A stretch of 64,000 bases of DNA from Cyclobacteriaceae bacterium (lineage in GTDB: Bacteria > Bacteroidota > Bacteroidia > Cytophagales > Cyclobacteriaceae), in assembly GCA_019638395.1 (NCBI GenBank), contig JAHBTX010000005.1, forward strand, positions 248,001 through 312,000. Reading direction: 5' to 3'. Positions 50,895 to 59,105 of the stretch are shown here, in pieces. Numbering within the stretch: the stretch's first letter is position 1; the number at the start of each line of letters is the position of its first letter. The notes beneath the pieces are model-generated. The model was not told the origin of the DNA. It ran no database searches and worked only from the letters and a program-made list of their open reading frames with translations. The translations under genes were made by a program, and so were the position numbers.

Positions 50895-53516
50895 TTGAAA
50901 TCTAAAAAATATAATCCTCCCCAACTCGCCCTCCGCTTCTTCCGCTGGTACAGCAACCCGCGGTTACAGTATTACATCGAAGGCGATTTGATGGAGGTGT
51001 ATGAACGAAGAATTAAAAAGTCGGGTAAACTCATGGCCGACATCAGGTTCTCGGTTGACGTACTCTTGCTATGCAGACCGGGAATAATCGGAAGCAAACA
51101 AAATAATTACTCATCAAATCATATCGATATGTTTCGCAACAATTTTAAAATCGCACTTCGTAACCTTTGGAAGAACAAGCCCTCTACCGTAATCAATGTA
51201 TTAGGACTTACCACCGGTATCACCGCTTGTTTACTGATTGCCTTATTCATTCAGCACGAACTTAGTTTCGATCAGTTTCAATCGAAGGGAAGCCGCATTG
51301 CCCGCGTAGTGATGGAGTATGGATTTGAAGGAAGTACTGAAACCAATAAGGGCACATTCACCAGTACCAAAGTAGCGCCTGTACTGTCACGCACCTTTCC
51401 TGAAGTTGAAAAAGGTGTACGCATGACCGATGCAGACATGATCTTACGATTAAACAATGAACCTGTTACTGAGCCCAACTTCATGTTCTCAGACTCTTCC
51501 TTTTTCGATACGTTCGATTTTGAAATGTTGGAGGGCGATGCTGAAACCGCTTTGGATGGCAAATATAAAATTGTGCTTACTGAAACCGCAGCCCAAAAAT
51601 ATTTTGGTAATGAAAGTGCGGTAGGCAAAATATTGGAAGTGGGAGCAGCCAAAACTCCGTACGAGGTTACCGGGGTGATGCGCGACTACCCTAAAAACTC
51701 ACAACTCAAATTTGACTTTCTGGCATCGTTCTCTTCGATGGGGCAAAACCAGGAAGAAACTTATTTCAATGCCAACTACACTACTTATCTTTTATTAAGC
51801 AATGAGTTTGCTTTTGCACCCCTGAAAGAAAAGCTTGATCCGTTCATGGAAAAAGAAATGAAAGGAACAGGCGCCACCATTCGCTTTCATCTTGAAGCGT
51901 TTCGCGATGTTCACCTGCAATCACCCTATCGGGCCTTTGTTTCAAACACCAGTATGTCGTACTTGTATTTGTTGGGTGGTGTAGCGTTGCTGATCATTAT
52001 TATTGTTTGCTCCACATATGTAAACCTGAGCACAGCCAAATCCATTGAGCGTGCAAAGGAAGTAGGTGTGCGTAAAGTATCGGGTGCGGCACGCACGCAA
52101 TTGTTCTGGCAGTTTATTGGTGAAGCTTTTGTAGTTTGTTGCTTGTCGGTAGTGGTCAGCTTTTCTGCGGCTTCGCTATTACTACCGTATTTCAATACGT
52201 TTGTTGATCGCAGTTTTCAACTTACCGATCTCTTTACGCCTACATTTTTGTTGATTACCTTTTTGATTACGATCGCCATTAGTCTTGCTGCCGGCAGTTA
52301 CCCCGCCATTATTTTATCGGGTATGCAACCTGCACGCATTCTGAAAGGCTTGTTTAAAAATTCGTCATCGGCCAAACAACTTCAGCATTCGTTGGTAGTA
52401 TTTCAATTTGCGATTACCGTGTTTCTGATTGTGTGTACCATTATCATCCGCAACCAACTCAGCTATATTCAAAATAAAAGTTTGGGTTACGATCGCAACC
52501 ATGTACTGTCACTTAATATTGGATGGGATATGGATTACAACAAATTGAAAACCATCAAGCAGGAGTTGAAAAAAAATCCGCTGATCATTGAGGTTTCACG
52601 TGCTGCCAACAGCCCCGTAAACATTTATAGTGGTTACAGTATGCGGTTACCTTCCATGCCCGAAAACGAAGTTATCTCTGTAAACGCTAACCCAATAGAT
52701 GAAGGGTTTCTTAAAACCAACGGGCTACAATTAATTGCAGGCAGAGATTTTTCTGAGCAAGATTTAGAAGCCGCCAATCGTGAAGGAGAGAATAAAGAAT
52801 TTAGTTACATCATTAACGAGCGCACAGCTAAAACATTTGGGTGGACGCCCGAAGAAGCAATTGGCCGCCAGTTGGTGTTGAATAGTCCAGGCGAGATACG
52901 CGGGGTGATTAAAGATTTTCACTTTCAATCCATATACAACGATTTAAAGCCGATAGTTTTGTTCACCGCTCCCTGGGGTGGAAATCTTCTATTGGTGAAA
53001 ACTTCCGGTGGTGATATACCCGCCACAATTGCTTACATCGAAACAGTTTGGAAAGAATTAGTACCCAATCGCCCATTCGAATACAGTTTTCTGGACGATA
53101 CATACGCCAGCATGTATAAAACCGAAACTCAATTGGGTAATGTAATGAGTTTGTTTTCGGCCACAGCTATTATACTCGCTTGCCTGGGTTTGTTTGGGCT
53201 GTCATCGTACATGATGCAACAGCGTATGAAAGAAATTGGCATCCGGAAAGTATTGGGCGCTACACTCATGAACCTGATCGGCATTCTGTCGGGCAACTTT
53301 ATTATACTGGTGATTATCGCTATCGTAATTGCAAGCCCTTTAGCCTACTTGCTAATGAAAAGCTGGTTAAGTGAATTTGCATACCACACCGGTATTGCGT
53401 GGTGGATATTCGCAGTGGCCGGAGTGGTAATCATTTCGATTACGATAATAACGGTAAGCATTCATGGCTTCAGAGCAATGGCGGAAAATCCGGTGAGGAG
53501 TTTGCGAAGTGAGTAA
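50895..53516 (+). CDS. P8: prefix-domain two-FtsX ABC permease, type III prefix
   Basis: 873 residues with a TTG start at 50895. The prefix (LRFFRWYSNPRLQYYIEGDLMEVYERR, then FSVDVLLLCRPGII) is closest to that of P9. Junction Met79 (DMFRNNFKIALRNLWKNKPS) begins a body unlike P1-P3. Coupling motifs are KEVGVRKVSG (about 388) and KEIGIRKVLGAT (about 779), and the tail is NPVRSLRSE. It lies 56 bp after PadR3, the gap being filled by a heptamer repeat. First permease of cassette 3. Confidence 0.9.
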   Translation: MKSKKYNPPQLALRFFRWYSNPRLQYYIEGDLMEVYERRIKKSGKLMADIRFSVDVLLLCRPGIIGSKQNNYSSNHIDMFRNNFKIALRNLWKNKPSTVINVLGLTTGITACLLIALFIQHELSFDQFQSKGSRIARVVMEYGFEGSTETNKGTFTSTKVAPVLSRTFPEVEKGVRMTDADMILRLNNEPVTEPNFMFSDSSFFDTFDFEMLEGDAETALDGKYKIVLTETAAQKYFGNESAVGKILEVGAAKTPYEVTGVMRDYPKNSQLKFDFLASFSSMGQNQEETYFNANYTTYLLLSNEFAFAPLKEKLDPFMEKEMKGTGATIRFHLEAFRDVHLQSPYRAFVSNTSMSYLYLLGGVALLIIIIVCSTYVNLSTAKSIERAKEVGVRKVSGAARTQLFWQFIGEAFVVCCLSVVVSFSAASLLLPYFNTFVDRSFQLTDLFTPTFLLITFLITIAISLAAGSYPAIILSGMQPARILKGLFKNSSSAKQLQHSLVVFQFAITVFLIVCTIIIRNQLSYIQNKSLGYDRNHVLSLNIGWDMDYNKLKTIKQELKKNPLIIEVSRAANSPVNIYSGYSMRLPSMPENEVISVNANPIDEGFLKTNGLQLIAGRDFSEQDLEAANREGENKEFSYIINERTAKTFGWTPEEAIGRQLVLNSPGEIRGVIKDFHFQSIYNDLKPIVLFTAPWGGNLLLVKTSGGDIPATIAYIETVWKELVPNRPFEYSFLDDTYASMYKTETQLGNVMSLFSATAIILACLGLFGLSSYMMQQRMKEIGIRKVLGATLMNLIGILSGNFIILVIIAIVIASPLAYLLMKSWLSEFAYHTGIAWWIFAVAGVVIISITIITVSIHGFRAMAENPVRSLRSE

Positions 53517-53557
53517 AGCGGGTAACAAAGTGTTAATCAATTTGACAAACTGAGCAA

Positions 53558-56170
53558 ATGAAAGTGCATCCACCAAAACTTCCGCTCCGTTTCTTCCGCT
53601 GGTATTGTAACCCGCGCTTGCAGGATTATATCGAAGGCGATTTGATGGAAGTATATGAGCGAAGATTAAAAACATCCGGCAAACGCCTGGCCGACTTTCG
53701 CTTTGCAGTGGATGTGTTGCTGTTATGCAGGCCGGGTATTGTAAAACCAACAGAAGGATATAAAACATTAAACACATACGGTATGTATAAAAGCTATTTT
53801 AAAATCGGGTGGCGAAACCTGCTTCGCAACAAAGGATATTCTGCTATTAACATTGGCGGCCTGGCTTTGGGTATGTCCATAGCCATGCTTATTGGCCTTT
53901 GGGTATGGGATGAATTTAATTACAACACCTGTCACAAAAACTACGATCGGCTTGCACAGGTCATGCAAAATCAAACAGTTGATGGTAAGGTGATGACCGG
54001 CTATGCTATACCCCGGCCATTAGAAAATGCCATGCGAACTACGTATGGTAACGACTTCGAGTACCTCGCTATGGCTACCTGGCCAGCCGATCATATTTTA
54101 AGTGTAGGTGAGCATAGCATTTCGCAATCTGGAAATTTTGTACAAGTAGATTTTCCGGAAATGATTTCACTGGAAATGATTTCTGGTGCACGAACAGGAC
54201 TAAAAGATCCGGCCTCCATCATGCTTTCGGCCTCAACAGCCATAGCCTTATTTGGCACTACCGATGCACTGAATAAATCGCTACGCATAGGAAACCAACA
54301 CGATGTTAAAGTAACGGGGGTCTATCAGGATATTCCCCTCAACTCTACTTTTACTAATCTAAAGTTTTTATCCAGTTGGGAATTAATTGCTGCATCAGAA
54401 GATTGGATTCGGTATGCCGAAAACAAATGGGACTTTAATTCCTTTCAGCTCATCGCACAACTTGCTCCTGAAGCAGATATGAACTGGATATCTGAAAAGA
54501 TTAACCAGGTACGCGCTATTCATTCTAAAGATGATTATTTCAAACCCGAAATTTTTCTTCATCCTATGCGCGATTGGCATCTTCGTTCGCATTGGGAAAA
54601 CGGAGTTAAAACAGGAGGCCAGATTGAAATGGTATTAATGTTTGGAATCATCGGAATATTTGTGCTCCTGTTGGCATGCATCAACTTTATGAATTTAACC
54701 ACCGCCCGTGCTGAAAAGCGTGCTAAAGAAGTGGGTATTCGCATGGCTGTTGGTTCAGCGCGCAGTCAACTTGTCAACCAGTTTTTAAGCGAAACTTTTC
54801 TAACTGTATTATTCGCTTTTGTTTTTGCATTAGGAATTGTAGTTGCCGTTATGCCGTGGTTTAATCAATTAGCTTCCAAACAAATTGCAATTGAATGGAC
54901 CAATCCGCTGTTTTGGGTTATCAGCTCAGCATTTGTAATCATTACCAGTTTTGCAGCCGGGTTTTATCCGGCATTCATGCTTTCATCGTTTAAGCCTGTT
55001 AATGTTCTAAAGGGTGTATTTAAAACTGACGGGCAAACGTCATTTCCGCGCAAAGTATTAGTAGTTGTGCAGTTTACAGTTTCCATCACGCTGGTCATAG
55101 GTACTTTGGTTATTTATAATCAAATCCAATATTCCAAGAACCGGCCTATTGGATATGACCGCGATGGGTTAATCAGTTTTTTTGTGAAGTCACCGGATTT
55201 TATTGGTAAGTATGAAGCCTTGCGACAGACTTTAAAAAATACCGGAGCTGTAGTTGAGGTAGGCACCTCCACTACACCGCTTACTCAAATCTGGAATAAT
55301 AGTGGTGGATTTAATTGGCCGGGCAAAGATCCTACACTACAATCAGCCGACTTTGGTATCATTGAAGTTAATCATGAATTCGGCAAAACCCTGAACTGGC
55401 AAATACTGGAAGGTCGGGACTTCTCCCATGATTTCCCTTCCGACTCGCTGGCAATTATTCTGAATGAGGCTGCCGTGCGGTTTATGAATATCGAAAATCC
55501 CGTAGGAATGGAGATAACCAACGGTAAAACAAAGTACCATGTAATTGGTATTGTAAAAGATATGATTATGGAGTCGCCCTATCTGCCGGTGCGGCATAAC
55601 CTCTATTTTCTCGATGGCCATTACCGCTATGTAAACTGGATTAACATGAAACTTAACCCGGACAAAAGTGCCGCTGAATCATTGGCTACAATTGAATCTG
55701 TGTTTAAAGAATTTGCTCCCGCGCTTCCCTTCGACTATAAATTTGCAGATGCCGAGTACGCCAGAAAGTTTTCTAACGAAGAATTAATTGGCCGATTAGC
55801 ATATGTGTTTGCCGGACTTGCTACAGTGATAAGTTGTCTGGGTCTAATTGGATTAGCCTCGTTTGTGGCTGAACAACACACAAAGGAAATAGCGGTTCGC
55901 AAAATATTAGGTGCATCATTATTGCAAATTTGGAGTATGCTTTCCAGAAGTTTTGTTGTGTTGATTTTACTTTCAAGCATAGCAGCTGTTCCCTTGGCGT
56001 ATTACCTGATGTCGCAATGGTTGGCTAACTATCAATACCATACCGAAATTTCATGGCTAACAGTTTGCCTTTCAGTGGTGGGTTCACTCCTCATTACAAT
56101 TGCAACCGTAAGCTACCAGACTATTAAAGCGGCAATGGTAAATCCGGTTAGGAGCCTGCGTAGTGAATGA
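53558..56170 (+). CDS. P9: two-FtsX ABC permease with a cassette-3 prefix and a cassette-1-like body
   Basis: 870 residues. The prefix (LRFFRWYCNPRLQDYIEGDLMEVYERR ... FAVDVLLLCRPGI) resembles P8. From TEGYKTLNTYGMYKSYF (junction Met76) onward the protein resembles P3: NIGGLALGMSIAMLIGLWVWDE. Coupling motifs are KEVGIRMAVG (about 390, with Met replacing the usual Lys) and KEIAVRKILGAS (about 777). The tail is NPVRSLRSE. Second permease of cassette 3. It converges with the DUF5916 gene, 13 bp between the stops. Confidence 0.9.
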   Translation: MKVHPPKLPLRFFRWYCNPRLQDYIEGDLMEVYERRLKTSGKRLADFRFAVDVLLLCRPGIVKPTEGYKTLNTYGMYKSYFKIGWRNLLRNKGYSAINIGGLALGMSIAMLIGLWVWDEFNYNTCHKNYDRLAQVMQNQTVDGKVMTGYAIPRPLENAMRTTYGNDFEYLAMATWPADHILSVGEHSISQSGNFVQVDFPEMISLEMISGARTGLKDPASIMLSASTAIALFGTTDALNKSLRIGNQHDVKVTGVYQDIPLNSTFTNLKFLSSWELIAASEDWIRYAENKWDFNSFQLIAQLAPEADMNWISEKINQVRAIHSKDDYFKPEIFLHPMRDWHLRSHWENGVKTGGQIEMVLMFGIIGIFVLLLACINFMNLTTARAEKRAKEVGIRMAVGSARSQLVNQFLSETFLTVLFAFVFALGIVVAVMPWFNQLASKQIAIEWTNPLFWVISSAFVIITSFAAGFYPAFMLSSFKPVNVLKGVFKTDGQTSFPRKVLVVVQFTVSITLVIGTLVIYNQIQYSKNRPIGYDRDGLISFFVKSPDFIGKYEALRQTLKNTGAVVEVGTSTTPLTQIWNNSGGFNWPGKDPTLQSADFGIIEVNHEFGKTLNWQILEGRDFSHDFPSDSLAIILNEAAVRFMNIENPVGMEITNGKTKYHVIGIVKDMIMESPYLPVRHNLYFLDGHYRYVNWINMKLNPDKSAAESLATIESVFKEFAPALPFDYKFADAEYARKFSNEELIGRLAYVFAGLATVISCLGLIGLASFVAEQHTKEIAVRKILGASLLQIWSMLSRSFVVLILLSSIAAVPLAYYLMSQWLANYQYHTEISWLTVCLSVVGSLLITIATVSYQTIKAAMVNPVRSLRSE

Positions 56171-56183
56171 TTGCTATTAATCA

Positions 56184-58796
56184 TCAAGCTCTAAACCGAT
56201 ACGTAAACTTCATCAGGAAAATGTTATGGCCCTTCTCGCTGAAATCGAATGAATACGATGCGTGATCGGGATGCGAATCGTAAAACGCTCCGTTGCGTTC
56301 GCGGGTCCAAACCAAAAAGAAAGTGGAGCCGGGTATATATTCCCAACGCATAACCATGTTAGAACGAAACTGACCAAAGTTAAAATCAGGTTTGTTAAAT
56401 GAATAGTCTTGCGCAGTATCGTTGTTTTCATCCACCCAATACGAGCCTGCATTTAATGTTGGATTAAGCGACACAAAGCGACCTGCATATTCGGCAGCAT
56501 TTGCATTGGTTATTGATTTATAGTTTGAGTAGCGGCCGGCTGTACCAAAGGGCTGGCCATAATATTGAATTGATAAGTTGGGTGTAAGCATATACGTTGC
56601 GCGTATAACCATACGCACTGTATTCTGATCAATGCGGGCTACAATATACCGGGGCTCGCCATTTACATCGGCTGTAGCCACGTATTGCATTTCGTTTTCG
56701 TTGCGATTGAAACTTGGTGCCACCGAAAGATTAAGGGCGTTAGTAGGCCGCCAGGTTAAGCGCAGTTGCATAAACAGGCTTCGCGAAAAGTGTTCATTTC
56801 CCAAACCAAACTCGGGTGTAAGGCTGGCATAAAATTTTTTGCGATGATCGGTATTTATATAACCCCAGTAATACACTCTGCCCGGGTAGCGCAAAGTGGG
56901 CCCTCCGCGCAAATCGTTGTTAGAAGCCGCCCGTACCCGATAGGTAACCCCCGTACCAGCCTGCCAAAAGTTTTTGAATTCGGCATGGGCATTTATATTG
57001 TACCCTTCATTCAAATTACGACCACCAAAATCGTACTCGCGCCACTCATTAATATTATAACGTTGCGAGCGGGTTATTCCTTTTGGTTTTAAAATACGAT
57101 ACTGCATCCAAAACCATTGGCTTATAATATCGGTTTGCGGCATAAAGCCTACATCGTTTAGCTCCAGTTCGGGGCTTTGCCATACAACACCCAAATCCGA
57201 AACCAGGTTGCCGCTTTTTTTACCAATTACTACCTGCCCGCCTGTGCCGGCTAACGATTTACGTGTAGCATCAAACTCAGTATGTTTATTATCGGGGCGC
57301 TGAAAAAACCGCACAGACGAGCGTTGCGTACTAGCAATAGCTTCGGTACTACCTTCCACATAACTAAACATACCTTTTGCATTTATGTAGTACATGCGCT
57401 CTTTCCAATGATGCAACACATCTACACCTCCGCTATAGGCAGATTGGCGTAACCAGTTTAGGTTTGGATTTTTTAATTGGCGATTGGTAGCCGTAAACAT
57501 TCCACCCACCACCGTGTTGGCATTATTAAAATCCTGCTGGGCCCGCATTACAAAATAGTTAGTAAGTGGCTCTACCTCTTCTTTGCGTTTATGCCCCAGT
57601 GAATCAATCTCGGCATATTCACGTGCTGTTATGCTTTCCATCAGGGCCCACGAAAATCCTTTTTTGTTTTTACCCGATAGTTTGGCTGCACCTAAAATTT
57701 TAGTGCGGTTAACCGGCCTTACATATTCATTCACATTATCATCTCCACTTCGGTCTGGATCAGGCCAACCCTGCGGTTGCCTGCCTACACGCCTGCTGTA
57801 AAATAGATTGCTTTCGTTAAAGGCTAACGAAAAATCTAATGTGTTTGCCCCTTCGGTAAAGAAAGGGCGTTGTTCCCGAAAGTAAAGTTCAAATGCCGAA
57901 AGGTTTACCTGCGATGGATCGGCCTCTACCTGCCCAAAGTCGGGGTTTACGGTTAGGTCAAGTGTTATATCGCTGGTAATACCAATCTTGGCATCAAGTC
58001 CAACATCGGCTGTAGTAGCTCGCCCCGTTGCATACGGATTGCCCTCTTCCTTCTGAAACGTTTCGGCTTTGGTTACCAGATACGGTTGTATCTCTAATTG
58101 CTTCTGCGGCTTTATTCCTTTAATGCCATTCATCTCGCCCATTAAATGTACATAGCCGGCTGCATCGGGGGCAATGTATTGCCACCTTGAATTTTCCTGA
58201 TTGCGAAAAAATCTGCGTTGCACATTTAATCCCCACACCAATTCTTCTTTGTTTGTAAACCGAAGCTGACTTAATGGAATTCTCATTTCAGCAATCCAAC
58301 CTTCTTTGTCGATACTGGTTTTCATGTACCAGATCGGATCCCAGCTTGCATCCCAATCATCACCATTGTTCGACACATATTCATCGCTTTTCACGCCTGA
58401 AACAGATGAAGTAAATGAGAACGCGGTGCGCTTATCGTAATAACTGTCGATGTGAATTTCAACCCAGTCGCCATCAAAGCTATCTCTACGCGACATACGC
58501 TTTACAATTTTTTCGGGTTCGGGATCGTAACAACGAAAGATGACGTATAGATTTTTGTCATCGTATAAAATCTTAAACTTGGTTTGTACTGAAGCGGGTT
58601 TACCCTTATCGGGATTCACTTGCCGGAAATCGCCACCAGCCCACTCAACCTGTTTCCAGGCTTCATCATTTAGCAGGCCATCAATTACAGGAGGAGTTCC
58701 TTTTACCCAGGCGGTTGTGTAGCGCTTGGTGGAATCGGTTTGAGCTTGACTAATAGCAACAATGCCAAAAGCCAAAAGCAACAGGGTAAACTTCAT
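56184..58796 (-). CDS. DUF5916 outer-membrane protein with N-terminal CBM9-like domain
   Basis: 870 residues with a signal peptide (MKFTLLLLAFGIVAISQAQ). From about 30 to 220 there is a family-9 carbohydrate-binding-like domain: PPVIDGLLNDEAWKQ, FKILYDDKNLYVIFRCYD, VEIHIDSYYDKRTAFSF, GWIAEMRIPLSQLRF. The remainder is the DUF5916 region (FGQVEADPSQVNLSAFELYFREQRPFF), rich in alternating aromatic strands, and most likely a large beta-barrel. No enzymatic motif is visible. It stands alone; the 279 bp upstream to the P10 gene hold no other gene. Role unknown; a surface or outer-membrane location is inferred. Confidence 0.9.
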   Translation of the reverse strand: MKFTLLLLAFGIVAISQAQTDSTKRYTTAWVKGTPPVIDGLLNDEAWKQVEWAGGDFRQVNPDKGKPASVQTKFKILYDDKNLYVIFRCYDPEPEKIVKRMSRRDSFDGDWVEIHIDSYYDKRTAFSFTSSVSGVKSDEYVSNNGDDWDASWDPIWYMKTSIDKEGWIAEMRIPLSQLRFTNKEELVWGLNVQRRFFRNQENSRWQYIAPDAAGYVHLMGEMNGIKGIKPQKQLEIQPYLVTKAETFQKEEGNPYATGRATTADVGLDAKIGITSDITLDLTVNPDFGQVEADPSQVNLSAFELYFREQRPFFTEGANTLDFSLAFNESNLFYSRRVGRQPQGWPDPDRSGDDNVNEYVRPVNRTKILGAAKLSGKNKKGFSWALMESITAREYAEIDSLGHKRKEEVEPLTNYFVMRAQQDFNNANTVVGGMFTATNRQLKNPNLNWLRQSAYSGGVDVLHHWKERMYYINAKGMFSYVEGSTEAIASTQRSSVRFFQRPDNKHTEFDATRKSLAGTGGQVVIGKKSGNLVSDLGVVWQSPELELNDVGFMPQTDIISQWFWMQYRILKPKGITRSQRYNINEWREYDFGGRNLNEGYNINAHAEFKNFWQAGTGVTYRVRAASNNDLRGGPTLRYPGRVYYWGYINTDHRKKFYASLTPEFGLGNEHFSRSLFMQLRLTWRPTNALNLSVAPSFNRNENEMQYVATADVNGEPRYIVARIDQNTVRMVIRATYMLTPNLSIQYYGQPFGTAGRYSNYKSITNANAAEYAGRFVSLNPTLNAGSYWVDENNDTAQDYSFNKPDFNFGQFRSNMVMRWEYIPGSTFFLVWTRERNGAFYDSHPDHASYSFDFSEKGHNIFLMKFTYRFRA

Positions 58797-59105
58797 TGGG
58801 GTTGTGGGGTTTTTTTGAAGAATACTGCGGTACTACTAATTGGTTACGGGAAGTACTAAACAAAGAATTTTTACGGGAATGAAACGCAATTAGTTGGCCG
58901 GAATTGCTGAACGGTGGGAAAATCTACACGAAATGCAGTTTGATTGTATTGAATTAACACTGTATTAAGAAACCCAAACTCACTATTTGTTCGGTACTGA
59001 AATAAATAATCCCACAACCGGACAAAGATCTGATAGCATTTCCTTTAATCAGCCTTAAATTTCGCTGGGCATTTAATGGCTTCCCATTTGCAGCAGCAAA
59101 ATCAC

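Noticed and set aside
32140-56170. Calling the permeases MacB
   Set aside because: MacB contains an ATPase domain at its N-terminus. These proteins have no Walker motifs and carry two FtsX modules and a prefix instead.
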